Positions 27,442-36,973 are shown, counted from the first letter of the stretch. The stretch is DNA of 64,000 nucleotides from Pseudoramibacter fermentans (GCA_009493725.1 VOGB01000005.1:434001-498000), one strand, 5' to 3'. The notes: generated by a model from the sequence alone, not told the origin. Made by a program: numbers and translations.

Positions 27442-28995
27442 ATGCGCACTGAAAAAAAAGCTGCCGTCCAGAATGGCGTCGCCAGATTGGTACTCACTGT
27501 CGCAATTATTGCACTGGAGTTTTATTTACTATACGCCGTTTTTGTCAAGCTCTACACCGCTTTCGCCTGGATTCACACCTGTGTGCGCATCGCGTCGCTG
27601 ATCGTCAGTATTATCATTTTCGGCGAACGCCGCAATGCCGGTATCAAAATGCCGTGGATCATTTTAATCCTGCTCTTTCCGGAATTTGGGCTTTTGCTGT
27701 ACGCCCTCGGCGGGCGGATCAACGTCACCAAGCCCATGCGCGAGCGCTACGCGGCCATCGACAAGCTGCTGCACCCGATGATGGCGCAGGATGCCGCCGT
27801 TGCCGAGAAGCTCCGGGAAACCGATCCGGCGCTGGCCAATATCTGCCACTACGTCCGCCACTACGGCCCCTACCCGGTCTACGACAACACCGCTGTTCGG
27901 TTTTACGATATGGCGGACCAGGCCCTCGAGGCGATGAAGGCCGACCTGCGCCGCGCCGAGCATTTCATCTTTATGGAATACTTCGCGATCGAAGACGCAG
28001 AAGCTTTCGCCGGCATCTACCACATCCTCAGACAAAAGGTTAAGGAAGGGGTCGAGGTGCGTCTGTTCTACGACGATATCGGCAGCATCGGCTTCATCAA
28101 CCAGAGCTTTATCAAGAAAATGGCCGCCGACGGCATTCAGTGCCGAGATTTCAATCCAGTCATTCCCTTCCTCAATGTGTTTATGAACAACCGCGATCAC
28201 CGCAAATTCACGGTTATCGACGGGAAGGTCGCTTACTCCGGCGGCTACAACCTCGCCAACGAATACTTCAACATCACCCACCCCTACGGTTATTGGAAGG
28301 ACACCGGCATCCGCCTCGAGGGCTCTGCCGTGCGCTCCTTCACGCTGATGTTTTTCGAAATGTGGAACGCTGTCAAAAACACCGACACGCCGGACGAAAT
28401 CGACACGAAATACTTCGCCCCCTGGGAACCGGTTGATGGCGCCGAGGGCTACGTCCAGCCCTACGCGGACAGCCCCTTGGACTTTGAACACGTCGGCGAA
28501 GACGTCTACCTGAACCTGATCAAAAACGCCAAGCATTATTTCTACCTGACGACGCCCTATTTGATCCTCACCGACGAAATGTCCCGGGAGCTCGGCCTGG
28601 CCGCCAAGCGCGGCGTCGACGTGCGCATCATCACCCCTGGCGTACCGGACAAGCCCCTTGTCTACGCGCTGACCCGGTCCTATTATTCCCAGCTGGTGCA
28701 GAACGGCGTGCGCATCTTCGAATACCAGCCCGGCTTTATCCACGCGAAGCAATGTGTCTGCGACGGCGAGGCCGCGACGGTCGGCACGATCAATTTGGAT
28801 TACCGCAGCCTATACCTGCATTTCGAGTGCGGCGTCCAGCTGATCAAGGTGCCGGTGATTCAGGACATCCTCGCCGATTTCAACCACACCTTCACCCTAT
28901 GCCACGAGGTCACCCAGACCTATCAGCGCGAACGCCTGCCGCTGATCCGCCAGTTCGCCCACGCTTTTCTCAGACTTTTCGCACCGTTGCTTTAA
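27442..28995 (+). CDS. cls: Cardiolipin synthase (phospholipase D family)
   Basis: 517 aa. Two N-terminal membrane segments (about 14-35 and 38-58 with a further one near 70-88), then two PLDc domains with HKD motifs: HRKFTVID at 253 and HAKQCVCD at 434, each followed by G(G/T)xN. It condenses two phosphatidylglycerols to cardiolipin. The second motif keeps H, K and D. Length is normal. It ends just before a terminator palindrome that is the target of the IS1182-type insertion. Confidence 0.95.
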   Translation: MRTEKKAAVQNGVARLVLTVAIIALEFYLLYAVFVKLYTAFAWIHTCVRIASLIVSIIIFGERRNAGIKMPWIILILLFPEFGLLLYALGGRINVTKPMRERYAAIDKLLHPMMAQDAAVAEKLRETDPALANICHYVRHYGPYPVYDNTAVRFYDMADQALEAMKADLRRAEHFIFMEYFAIEDAEAFAGIYHILRQKVKEGVEVRLFYDDIGSIGFINQSFIKKMAADGIQCRDFNPVIPFLNVFMNNRDHRKFTVIDGKVAYSGGYNLANEYFNITHPYGYWKDTGIRLEGSAVRSFTLMFFEMWNAVKNTDTPDEIDTKYFAPWEPVDGAEGYVQPYADSPLDFEHVGEDVYLNLIKNAKHYFYLTTPYLILTDEMSRELGLAAKRGVDVRIITPGVPDKPLVYALTRSYYSQLVQNGVRIFEYQPGFIHAKQCVCDGEAATVGTINLDYRSLYLHFECGVQLIKVPVIQDILADFNHTFTLCHEVTQTYQRERLPLIRQFAHAFLRLFAPLL

Positions 28996-29001
28996 AACCA
29001 C

Positions 29002-29030
29002 AGGAGCGCCGCACCCGCTGCGGCGCTCCT
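29002..29030 (+). repeat. Terminator palindrome of cls, left copy of 29-bp direct repeat
   Basis: 12-bp perfect stem (AGGAGCGCCGCA/TGCGGCGCTCCT) with loop CCCGC. An identical copy lies at 30847-30875; the insertion element sits between them. Only the right copy is followed by TTTTC, so that is the original terminator context. Confidence 0.9.
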
Positions 29031-29267
29031 CAGACTGTCGACAAAGTCTAGAGGGAAACGCTCTAGGCTTTGTTTTTTTATAGCAGTCAGTCATTTTTCA
29101 CCTGTCGCAATACAAACGTGGTAAAATAGCAATAATAGAAAAACCGGCAGGCATTCAATTTCGGGCCATTAGCGTTGTGGAGATAATTTATAATTTTGTG
29201 TCTGATTCTATCAAAGTATAGGTGTGGCGATGTTATAAAAATCTGATTGATTTCATAATTCATATAT

Positions 29268-29524
29268 GATTTTTTTTGTTTTTTTTTTTCTATGGTATCG
29301 TGATTTTTTTTCTTTAGTTTTTCCATATTCCTCTTATGATTGTTTTTTTTCTTTTTTCATTTTCTTTTCGATTTTCTATGTGTTATCGATTTGGGAGGGC
29401 CAGTGGGGATTTCTTTTACTGTCCGGTCATTTATTCGAATTTTACCTTTGGTTGTTATGGAAAAGTATGTGGCTTAAGTTTTATTCATGGGGTTTTTTTT
29501 TTTTTTTTCTTTTTTTTTTTTTTT
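29268..29524. repeat. T-rich low-complexity tract inside the IS relic
   Basis: Strongly T-biased sequence with several homopolymers, the longest T16-C-T15 at 29493-29524. It occupies the place of the transposase N-terminal coding region. The tract does not code for anything recognisable. Confidence 0.8.
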
Positions 29525-29533
29525 CCCGTCCAA

Positions 29534-30719
29534 GCATCGATCAGTTGTGTTGTTATAAAATTCCCTATCCAGTACCTTACGGCATCAAAGTATGCGCCAA
29601 ACCATAAAAGAAATTGAAGTCAATGTCGCGTACCGCTGGTTTCTCGGTTAGATATGCACGACAAGGTGCCGCACTTTTCCCATTTCAGCAAGAACTATAC
29701 CCGGCGTTTCAAAGACACAGACCTTTTTGAACAATCTTTGCGCCTTCCTTTCTGAATGTTACATCACAAGTTGATTGATCCCAGTGAAATCTTTGTAGAT
29801 GCCACTCATATCAAAGCGAGAGCACAACAAAAAAGAAACAGAAGAAGATCGCCCAAAATGAAGCGATGTTTTATGAAGCACAATTATGCAGGAAATTCAA
29901 AGGGACAGAGAAGCTCATCATAAAAAGCCATTGAAAGATAAAGACAATCAGCAAGATGATGATGACGACGATCATCAACCGTTATCAGGAAAGACACGAG
30001 AAACAAAGTCAGCACAACCGATCCGGAAAGCGGATGGTTTCACAAAGGGGAACACAAACAGTTTTCGCTTACACCGCGCAAACCGCCTGCGATCGAACGG
30101 ATGGATTTTAGCTTATGACGTTTTCCCGGAAATCTGCATGACCGTCGGACCTTTAAAGGCCTTTATGACAAGATAAAAAACAATCATCCAAAAATCATTG
30201 TCGCGACGCAGGCTACAAAACCCTGCGATTGCAAGAGCTCATAGACGATGGCATTAAACCCGTTTTCCCGATATAAACGACCAATGACGAAAAAGGGATT
30301 TTTCAAAAAATATGAGTACGTCTACGATGAAGCTTTTGACTGTTACAATCTGTCCCCATAATCAAATTTAAAATATTCAACCACCAACCGCGAAGGCTTC
30401 AGGGAATACAAAAGCCGTTCTGAAATATGTAAAGACTGTCTTATCTCAGCCAGTGCACGCATAGCAAAAACCACGTCAAAGTCGTCAGCGACATCTTTGG
30501 GAAAATTACATGGAAATCTGCGAAGACATCCGACACACCATCGGATAAAGGACATTTACAACCGCAAAGAAAGGAAACGATCGAGAGAATCTTGGAACAG
30601 CGAAGGAAGCGCATGGATTCCGATATACACAAATGTACGGTAAAGCCCGCATGAGAATGAAAGTCGGGCTTACTTTCGCATGCATGAATCTAAAAAAACT
30701 AGCAAAAAAATTTATTTAG
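29534..30719 (+). pseudogene. IS1182-family transposase, many frameshifts
   Basis: Pieces in different frames match the order of an IS1182-type DDE transposase: RPSIDQLCCYK, then MRQTIKEIEVNVAYRWFLG (from 29592), DMHDKVPHFSHFSKNYTRRF, IDPSEIFVDATHIKA, a DPESGWFHKG-like piece, KGFFKKYEYVYDEAFDCY, ENYMEICEDIRH, and the end YGKARMRMKVGLTFACMN closing at 30719. At least six frameshifts or stops separate them. The N-terminal portion is lost or unrecognisable in the T-rich tract. Confidence 0.88.
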
Positions 30720-30798
30720 AAAAAAACACCCGGGACCGAATCGTCCTATATTTCGATTTCAATTTATAAATCTACAAATTGCAGCTTGATATTAAATC

Positions 30799-30834
30799 AA
30801 ACGAGGCTCTGAGTATTTTCTCAGAGCCTCGTTT
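30799..30834 (+). terminator. Terminator hairpin at right end of IS relic
   Basis: 15-bp perfect stem AAACGAGGCTCTGAG/CTCAGAGCCTCGTTT with loop TATTTT just inside the right inverted repeat. Confidence 0.75.
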
Positions 30835-30846
30835 GTCTACAGTCTG

Positions 30847-30875
30847 AGGAGCGCCGCACCCGCTGCGGCGCTCCT
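30847..30875 (+). repeat. Terminator palindrome, right copy of 29-bp direct repeat
   Basis: Identical to 29002-29030 and followed by TTTTC. It would have been the terminator of cls before the insertion. The next 99 bases lead to glyA and contain a TAAAAT box. Confidence 0.9.
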
Positions 30876-30974
30876 TTTCAACTTCCCTCTTTTTTTCCCG
30901 CTTTGTTGTGTTAAAATAAAAGAGCATTATTGCGATTATTTTTTATCAATTAGATTACAAATCATGGAGGTCAT

Positions 30975-32222
30975 ATGAGATACGAAAACGTGAAAAAGAC
31001 CGATCCTGCGGTCTACGATATCATGCGCAAGGAATGGCACCGTCAGCAGGACGGTCTTGAACTGATCGCGTCGGAAAACTTCGTTTCAGAATCAGTGATG
31101 GACTGCATGGGCAGCCACCTGACCAATAAATACGCGGAAGGGCTGCCGGGCGCACGCTACTACGGCGGCTGCCAGTTCGTCGACGAAATCGAACAGCTGG
31201 CCATCGACCGCGCCTGCAAGCTCTTCGGCGCTGAACACGCCAACGTTCAGCCCCACTCCGGCGCTCAGGCCAACACTGCGGTTTACGTCGCGCTGCTCCA
31301 GCCTGGCGACACCGTCATGGGCATGGCCCTCGACCAGGGCGGCCACCTGACCCACGGTTCAAAGGTCAACCTGTCGGGCAAGCTCTACAACTTCGTCCCC
31401 TACGGTGTCGACAGGGAAACCGAATTGATCGACTACGACGCCTTTGAAGCTCAGGTTAAGGAAGTGCAGCCGAAGCTCGTCGTCGCCGGCGCTTCCGCCT
31501 ACCCGCGGATCATCGATTTCGAACGCATGGCCAAAATCTGCCACGACAACGGCGCCCTTTACATGGTCGACATGGCTCACATCGCAGGGCTGGTCGCCGC
31601 AGGACTCCACCCGTCGCCGGTACCGGTGGCCGACATCGTCACGACGACCACTCACAAAACCTTGAGAGGGCCGAGAGGCGGCCTCATCCTCTGCAAAAAC
31701 GAATTCGCAAAGGCCATCGACAAGGCTGTGTTCCCTGGCACCCAGGGCGGCCCACTGATGCACACCATCGCCGCGAAGGCCGTCTGCTTCAAGGAAGCGA
31801 TGACCGACGACTTCGTCGCCTACCAGAAACAGATCGTCAAGAACGCCTCCGTCCTCGCGGATGAACTCGCGGCCCGCGGCTTCCGCATCGTCTCCGGCGG
31901 CACCGACAACCACCTGATGCTCGTCGACGTGTCGGCGGTCGGCATGACCGGTAAGGAAGCGGACGAAACCCTCGAATCCGTCGGCATCACCGCCAACAAG
32001 AACACGATCCCCTACGACACTCAGAAGCCTTTCATCGCCAGCGGTGTCCGCGTCGGCACACCGGCTGTCACCACCCGCGGCCTGGTCGAAGAAGATATGC
32101 ACGTCATCGCTGACATCTTCGAAGACGCGCTGATCAAAAAAGATCCGGAAGCGGCAAAGGCCAAGGTCAAATCTCTGACCGACAAATACCCGCTGTACCC
32201 GGATCTGATGTCTGACGACTGA
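30975..32222 (+). CDS. glyA: Serine hydroxymethyltransferase
   Basis: 415 aa, normal length. PLP lysine is Lys228 in TTTHKTLRGPRGG; LIASENFVS, NKYAEGLPGARYYGG and the GVRVGTPAVTTRG end are family signatures. It converts serine and tetrahydrofolate to glycine and methylene-THF. GGAGG precedes the ATG. It overlaps the next gene by one base (TGATG), so the two are translationally coupled. Confidence 0.98.
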   Translation: MRYENVKKTDPAVYDIMRKEWHRQQDGLELIASENFVSESVMDCMGSHLTNKYAEGLPGARYYGGCQFVDEIEQLAIDRACKLFGAEHANVQPHSGAQANTAVYVALLQPGDTVMGMALDQGGHLTHGSKVNLSGKLYNFVPYGVDRETELIDYDAFEAQVKEVQPKLVVAGASAYPRIIDFERMAKICHDNGALYMVDMAHIAGLVAAGLHPSPVPVADIVTTTTHKTLRGPRGGLILCKNEFAKAIDKAVFPGTQGGPLMHTIAAKAVCFKEAMTDDFVAYQKQIVKNASVLADELAARGFRIVSGGTDNHLMLVDVSAVGMTGKEADETLESVGITANKNTIPYDTQKPFIASGVRVGTPAVTTRGLVEEDMHVIADIFEDALIKKDPEAAKAKVKSLTDKYPLYPDLMSDD

Positions 32223-32881
32223 TGGACGGCAAAGATTACAAAACCGTGCTGACCGCCGCCGAGGCGGAACAGACGATCAACAAGTCCTGGTTCATCGGCG
32301 TCGTGTTTCACGCCGAAACCGAGGACGACGTCGCGGCGGAAATCGCGAAGCTCAGAAAAAAGCATTTCAAGGCGACTCACGTCTGCTCGGCCTACGTGCT
32401 GGGCACCAATCCGCCGCGGGAGAAGGCCAGCGACGACGGTGAGCCCTCGGGCACAGCCGGCCGGCCGATTCTCGACGTCATCTTAAGACGGGGCCTTAAA
32501 AACGTCGGCGTCGCGGTGGTGCGGTATTTCGGCGGCGTCAAGCTCGGCGCCGGCGGATTGATCCGCGCCTACTCCGGCACTGCGTCCCTCGTGCTCGATC
32601 ACGCACGCATCGTCGGGAAAATCTGGTCGGACACCGTCAGCGTCGTCATTCCCTACCCGATGTACGGCGGGCTGATTCAGAAACTCACCACCTCGGGCAA
32701 AGCCTCGTGGCAGCCGGTGCAGTCCCGTTTCGAAGAGACGGTCACCTTAGATTTCGAGGTGCCTGTCGGCAATACGGCCGAATTTACCGCATTTTTAACC
32801 GATCAAACCGCCGGTCAGGCAGTGATCACCACAGGTGAGGCCAAATGGGTCGACACGCTGATTTCAGCGCCAGAAAAGTAA
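32222..32881 (+). CDS. YigZ/IMPACT-family protein
   Basis: 219 aa, UPF0029 N-terminal domain: SWFIGVV, SDDGEPSGTAGRPILDVI, VRYFGGVKLGAGGLIRAYSG, and a C-terminal ferredoxin-like domain. The family has been linked to stress and translation control, but the bacterial role is not settled. Its start overlaps the glyA stop and a terminator follows, so it forms a two-gene operon with glyA. Confidence 0.93.
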   Translation: MDGKDYKTVLTAAEAEQTINKSWFIGVVFHAETEDDVAAEIAKLRKKHFKATHVCSAYVLGTNPPREKASDDGEPSGTAGRPILDVILRRGLKNVGVAVVRYFGGVKLGAGGLIRAYSGTASLVLDHARIVGKIWSDTVSVVIPYPMYGGLIQKLTTSGKASWQPVQSRFEETVTLDFEVPVGNTAEFTAFLTDQTAGQAVITTGEAKWVDTLISAPEK

Positions 32882-32898
32882 AGAGAATTGAAAACACC

Positions 32899-32936
32899 AC
32901 AGTCTCTGCTTTTACAACAGCAGAGGCTGTTTTTTG
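32899..32936 (+). terminator. Terminator of glyA operon
   Basis: Stem ACAGTCTCTGC/GCAGAGGCTGT with a ten-base loop and T6. Confidence 0.85.
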
Positions 32937-32962
32937 TGTTTGAATTGGGAAAAAATATTCAG

Positions 32963-33000
32963 CTAAAAGAAAAACGCGCCCTGATTGTTCAGAGCGCGCT
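32963..33000 (-). terminator. Terminator of second amino-acid ABC operon
   Basis: Stem CGCGCTCTGA/TCAGGGCGCG read on the minus strand, followed by TTTTTCTTTT, 38 bases after the ATPase stop. Confidence 0.8.
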
Positions 33001-33037
33001 GATAAACGTATCATGATGGCATCGAACCGGCACGAAA

Positions 33038-33769
33038 TTATTTCAGCACCATGTTCAGGAAATTTTGAGTCCGTTCGTTCTGCGGATGGTCGAAGACTGC
33101 TTCCGGTGGGCCTTCTTCGACGACAACACCGCCGTCAATGAAGATCGTCCGGTCGGAAACCTGTTTGGCAAAGCCCATTTCGTGGGTGACGACGACCATC
33201 GTCATCCCTTCTGAGGCCAGCTGTTCCATAACGCGCAGCACTTCCCCGACCATTTCCGGGTCGAGAGCCGATGTCGGTTCGTCGAAAAGCATGACGTCCG
33301 GGTTCATTTCGAGGGCGCGGGCGATGGCCACACGCTGCTGCTGTCCGCCGGAGAGCTGTCTCGGGAAGGCGTCAGCCTTGTCGAGCATCCCGACGCGGTC
33401 GAGCAGCTCGTCAGCTTTCTTGTCCGCTTCTTCTTCACTCATCAGTCCGAGCTTGATCGGTGCGAAGGTGACGTTCTTTTTGACCGTCATAAACGGGAAC
33501 AGATTGAACTGCTGGAACACCATGCCGATGTTGCGCCGGACGAGGTCGATGTCGACATTCGGGTCGGTGATTTCGTTGCCGTCCACGACAATGGTGCCGC
33601 TGGTGGCTTCTTCAAGCCCGTTGAGGCAGCGCAGCATCGTACTCTTGCCGGAGCCTGACGGCCCGATGACGCAGACCACTTCCCCTTCTTCGACTTCGAG
33701 ATTGATGTCCTTCAGGACCTCGAGATCGCCGAATTTTTTCTGTAAATTTTTAACGATAATCTTAGGCAT
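33038..33769 (-). CDS. Polar amino-acid ABC transporter 2, ATPase
   Basis: 243 aa, GlnQ type. Walker A GPSGSGKST near residue 33, LSGGQQQRVAIARAL signature and VMLFDEPTSALDPEMVGEV Walker B. Closely similar in plan to the ATPase at 576-1334 but with the standard signature. It overlaps the permease by eight bases and is the last gene of its operon. Confidence 0.95.
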   Translation of the reverse strand: MPKIIVKNLQKKFGDLEVLKDINLEVEEGEVVCVIGPSGSGKSTMLRCLNGLEEATSGTIVVDGNEITDPNVDIDLVRRNIGMVFQQFNLFPFMTVKKNVTFAPIKLGLMSEEEADKKADELLDRVGMLDKADAFPRQLSGGQQQRVAIARALEMNPDVMLFDEPTSALDPEMVGEVLRVMEQLASEGMTMVVVTHEMGFAKQVSDRTIFIDGGVVVEEGPPEAVFDHPQNERTQNFLNMVLK

Positions 33770-34430
33770 CTGCTTTCAACCTCTTTTCAATACGTTTGGA
33801 AATGGTTGACAGAATCATGATGATGATGAAGTACATGACCCCGACGATGATCCACACCTTGAAGGATTCCAGATTGTCGGCGATGATCAAGCTCCCGATC
33901 TGGGTAAGCTCTGCCATCCCGATGACTGACAGAATCGAGCTGTCCTTCAGGGTGATGATGCACTGATTGACGATAGCAGGGACCATCGTGCGCACCGCCT
34001 GCGGCAGAATGACACTGCGCATGGACACCCCATAGGACAGGCCGAGGCTGCGTGCCGCTTCCATCTGGCCCTTGTCGACGGCTTCAATCCCGCCGCGGAA
34101 AATTTCAGCCAAGTAAGCGCCGGCGTTGAGCGTCAGCGTGATAATCCCAGCTGTCATCGGTTCCATGCGGAAGTTCAGCGCACTGGTAATCCCAAAATAA
34201 ATGAAGAACGCCTGAACGATGATTGGCGTTCCTCTGATGATGTCGACGTATACGCGGGCGACGGCGCGGGCCCCCACAGCTCTGGACACAGAGAGCATCC
34301 CGAAAATAATCCCTAATATCGCGGCAAGTGCCAGCGATATCAGGGTGGATTCCAAGGTCACTCCAAGTCCCTGGAGCAGGCGGGGCCAAGATTGTGAAAT
34401 TAATTCAAAGAAACTCACAATGACCTCCAA
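33762..34430 (-). CDS. Polar amino-acid ABC transporter 2, permease
   Basis: 222 aa, HisM/GlnP family with about five membrane segments, RGTPIIVQAFFIYFGI and the coupling segment QMEAARSLGLSYGVSMRSVI. It follows the binding-protein gene after 28 bases. Confidence 0.95.
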   Translation of the reverse strand: MEVIVSFFELISQSWPRLLQGLGVTLESTLISLALAAILGIIFGMLSVSRAVGARAVARVYVDIIRGTPIIVQAFFIYFGITSALNFRMEPMTAGIITLTLNAGAYLAEIFRGGIEAVDKGQMEAARSLGLSYGVSMRSVILPQAVRTMVPAIVNQCIITLKDSSILSVIGMAELTQIGSLIIADNLESFKVWIIVGVMYFIIIMILSTISKRIEKRLKADA

Positions 34431-34458
34431 AAATTATTGAACTTGTTGATGATTCAGC

Positions 34459-35232
34459 TTAGTTGCTGCTCGTTTTGATGTACTTGTTGACGATCTGGTC
34501 GTATTCGCCGCTCTTCTTCAAGTTCTTCAAGCCCTTGTTGAACATCTTGAGCAGCTTCTGGTTTTTGCCTTTCTGAACAGCGAAGCCGTAAGAATTGCCG
34601 GCCTGGAGATCGCCGACGATTTTCAGCGGCTGGCCCTTTGTGATGGCGTAGCCGAGAACTGGATAATCTTCAAAGCAGGCAGCAGAGTGTCCGGACTTGA
34701 CGTCTTCGTACATGTTCGCGCTGCTCTTAAAGGTCGAAAGGGTGTAGCCGTATTTGTCTTGGTTTTCTTTTGCGAAGGACGCGCCTTCCGTACCGGCCTT
34801 AACCGCAACATTCTTGCCCTTTAACTGATCGTAGCTGGTGATGCTGGAATCATTCTTGACTGCCATGCCGATCCCGGAGTCAAAATACGGATCTGAGAAA
34901 TCAAATTTTTTCTTGCGTTCGTCTGTGATGCTCATGCCGGCGATCACGGCGTCGCTCTGGCCGCTTTCAAGAGACTGAACTGCGCCGTCGAAACCGAGCG
35001 CCTTGACGGTGTACTTAAATCCCTGATCCTTTGCGATGGCCTTGAGCAAGTCCATATCGATCCCGACGCGCTTGCCCTTGCTGTTTTCAAATTCGAAGGG
35101 AGCGAACGTGGTGTCCGTTGCGATGATGTACTCATCGGAGTTTGAGCTGCTGGATGATCCACAAGCACCAAATGTCACGACAGTGACCAAGGCAAGTGCA
35201 AAAATCAGGCCCAATTTCAAACCTTTTTTCAT
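34459..35232 (-). CDS. Amino-acid ABC transporter 2, substrate-binding lipoprotein
   Basis: 257 aa, SBP_bac_3 family. Signal peptide with lipobox ending at Cys24 (TFGAC), then a Ser linker. TFAPFEFENSKGKRVGIDMD and SITDERKKKFDFSDPY are typical. First gene of the operon. GGAGG precedes the ATG. Ligand is a polar amino acid, identity unknown. Confidence 0.95.
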   Translation of the reverse strand: MKKGLKLGLIFALALVTVVTFGACGSSSSSNSDEYIIATDTTFAPFEFENSKGKRVGIDMDLLKAIAKDQGFKYTVKALGFDGAVQSLESGQSDAVIAGMSITDERKKKFDFSDPYFDSGIGMAVKNDSSITSYDQLKGKNVAVKAGTEGASFAKENQDKYGYTLSTFKSSANMYEDVKSGHSAACFEDYPVLGYAITKGQPLKIVGDLQAGNSYGFAVQKGKNQKLLKMFNKGLKNLKKSGEYDQIVNKYIKTSSN

Positions 35233-35317
35233 AAAAATCCTCCAATTTTTATTGTGTTTTGCTGCTCCGTTAAGAAAGCATTAAAACAGTTTTAAATTAC
35301 TTTTAATTTTATCATCT

Positions 35318-35556
35318 TTGTATACCTGGTGCAATTCAAATTATTAAAAAGTGCTTAACTTAAACAGAAATTTCCTGTTATTTTTCGTCGAATACGCTGA
35401 ATTTATATACAAAATCTGCATGTTCCTCTTTTGGTGGCACACACGGCGTAAATTCGTTTAACCCCTTAAGCTTTCTAAGGTTGAATTAAATTGTATACAA
35501 TTGACTTTTACCCATGCCTTTGCTAAAATTTATAAAAATAAATAAATTGTATCCAA
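35318..35556. promoter_or_regulatory. Citrate synthase promoter with TTGTATACAA operators
   Basis: TTGACT (35501-35506) and TAAAAT (35524-35529), 17 bases apart, form a promoter for the downstream gene. A perfect palindrome AATTGTATACAATT at 35489-35502 abuts and overlaps the -35 box; TTGTATCCAA (35547-35556) lies downstream of the -10, and TTGTATACCT (35318-35327) lies near the divergent ABC operon. The motif resembles operators of FadR-subfamily GntR regulators. No such regulator gene is in the window. Confidence 0.6.
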
Positions 35557-35599
35557 AATTCACGGCTGCACGATAAACATGCAAGGAGGTTAAGTTCAG

Positions 35600-36973
35600 A
35601 TGGCGAACGATCCATTTACCCAGGCTTTTATTCGTAAATACGCGTCGCGGACCGTTGCGCGGGATCAGATCCCGATGGAAACCTACCAGGCCCACAAGGT
35701 CAGTCAAGGGCTCCGAGACGAAGAAGGCAACGGACTTGTGGTCGGACTGACCAATATTTCCCGAGCTGACGGTTTCGAAAGCGTTGATGGCAAACGCGTC
35801 CCCTGCGAGGGCAAGCTCTGGTATCGCGGCATCGATATTAACGACATTATCAGCGGCTTCACCCAGTGCCGTTTTGGGTACGAATCCGCTGCGTTTTTGC
35901 TGCTCTTCGGCGATCTGCCGACTCAGGATGAGCTCAACGACTTCCGCGATGTGTTAGACAGCCAGCGCGCGCTGCCGCCGCATTTTGTGCGGGACATCAT
36001 CATGCACTCGCCTTCCAACGATCTGATGCGCATGCTGACCCGCTGCGTGCTCTCCCTCGGCGCCTACGACGACAACAGCGAAGACACCTCGCCCGAATAC
36101 GTGCTCGCTCAGTGCGTAAAGCTCATCGCCCAGTTCCCGCTGCTCGTGATGTACGTCTACCAATCCTACAATCACTACATTAAAGGCAATTCCCTGTACC
36201 TGCACCGCACGCGCCCGAATATGTCCACGTCGGAAATTCTGCTGAGCCTTCTGCGCCCGGACCGGAAGTACACTGACCTCGAAGCGTGGGTGCTCGAAGT
36301 AGAATTGATCCTCCACATGGAACACGGCGGCGGCAACAACTCCACCTTTGTCGACCGCGTGGTCTCCTCCACCGGCACCGACACCTACTCGACGATGGCG
36401 GCGGCGATCGGTTCCCTCAAGGGGCCAAAGCACGGCGGTCAGATTCTGCTCGTACCCGAAATGATGGAAGATCTGTCGGAAAACATCGCCGGCCCCGGCG
36501 ACATGGCTGGCATCAAGCGATACCTCTCGGCACTGCTCGACCGCAAAGCCTTCGACAAGAGCGGCAAGATTTACGGCATCGGCAACCCGGTCTACTCGAT
36601 CTCCGACCCACGCTCTGAAATTCTGCGCAAGTACGGCGAAAAGCTCGCCGCAGCGAAAGGCCAGAGCGACGTGTTCGATTTGTACGCAGCGGTAGCGGAC
36701 CTCGCCCCGAAAATGATCAACGAACGCGGCCTTTACCACAAGCCGGTGTGTGCCAACATCGACTTCTTCAGCGGGTTCGTGTACCGAATGCTCAACATCC
36801 CGCCGGAACTGTACACGCCGATGATCACCGTCGGCCGCATCGTCGGCTGGAGCGCGCACCGCATCGAAGAAATCATCAACGGCAAAGTCATCATGCGTCC
36901 GGCGTACGAAAGCTTGATTCCGGAACGCAGACCCTTCGTGCCGATCGAAGATCGGAAAGAGGGCGGAAAATAA
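35600..36973 (+). CDS. Citrate synthase
   Basis: 457 aa, Si-type citrate/2-methylcitrate synthase of the larger clostridial group. Catalytic His242 in MEHGGGNNS, His278 in GPKHGG and Asp336 in SISDPR are in place. AAGGAGG precedes the ATG. It condenses oxaloacetate and acetyl-CoA, here probably for glutamate synthesis because no other TCA gene is nearby. The promoter region has a palindromic operator. Confidence 0.93.
   Translation: MANDPFTQAFIRKYASRTVARDQIPMETYQAHKVSQGLRDEEGNGLVVGLTNISRADGFESVDGKRVPCEGKLWYRGIDINDIISGFTQCRFGYESAAFLLLFGDLPTQDELNDFRDVLDSQRALPPHFVRDIIMHSPSNDLMRMLTRCVLSLGAYDDNSEDTSPEYVLAQCVKLIAQFPLLVMYVYQSYNHYIKGNSLYLHRTRPNMSTSEILLSLLRPDRKYTDLEAWVLEVELILHMEHGGGNNSTFVDRVVSSTGTDTYSTMAAAIGSLKGPKHGGQILLVPEMMEDLSENIAGPGDMAGIKRYLSALLDRKAFDKSGKIYGIGNPVYSISDPRSEILRKYGEKLAAAKGQSDVFDLYAAVADLAPKMINERGLYHKPVCANIDFFSGFVYRMLNIPPELYTPMITVGRIVGWSAHRIEEIINGKVIMRPAYESLIPERRPFVPIEDRKEGGK

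Larger units (their letters stand above)
29031..30846 (+). mobile_element. Degenerate IS1182-family insertion sequence
   Basis: 1816-bp element. Ends are inverted repeats CAGACTGTCGACAAA (29031-29045) and, inverted at the right end, CAGACTGTAGACAAA, one mismatch in 15. Each end carries an inner hairpin. The interior holds a transposase relic with many frameshifts. It is flanked by 29-bp direct copies of a terminator palindrome, interpreted as the target duplication. Size and transposase type fit IS1182. The element cannot move by itself. Confidence 0.85.

Noticed and set aside
27664..28752. 362-codon open frame antisense to cardiolipin synthase
   Set aside because: It is a shadow of a GC-rich gene with clear HKD motifs; it has no recognisable domain or ribosome binding site.
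29266..29617. Phe-rich open frames in the IS relic
   Set aside because: They are produced by the poly-T tract.
29886..30176. 96-codon Asp-rich open frame as an independent gene
   Set aside because: It is one frame of the IS1182-type transposase relic.
35954..36859. 301-codon open frame antisense to citrate synthase
   Set aside because: The plus strand carries all catalytic residues of citrate synthase; the antisense product is unrecognisable.
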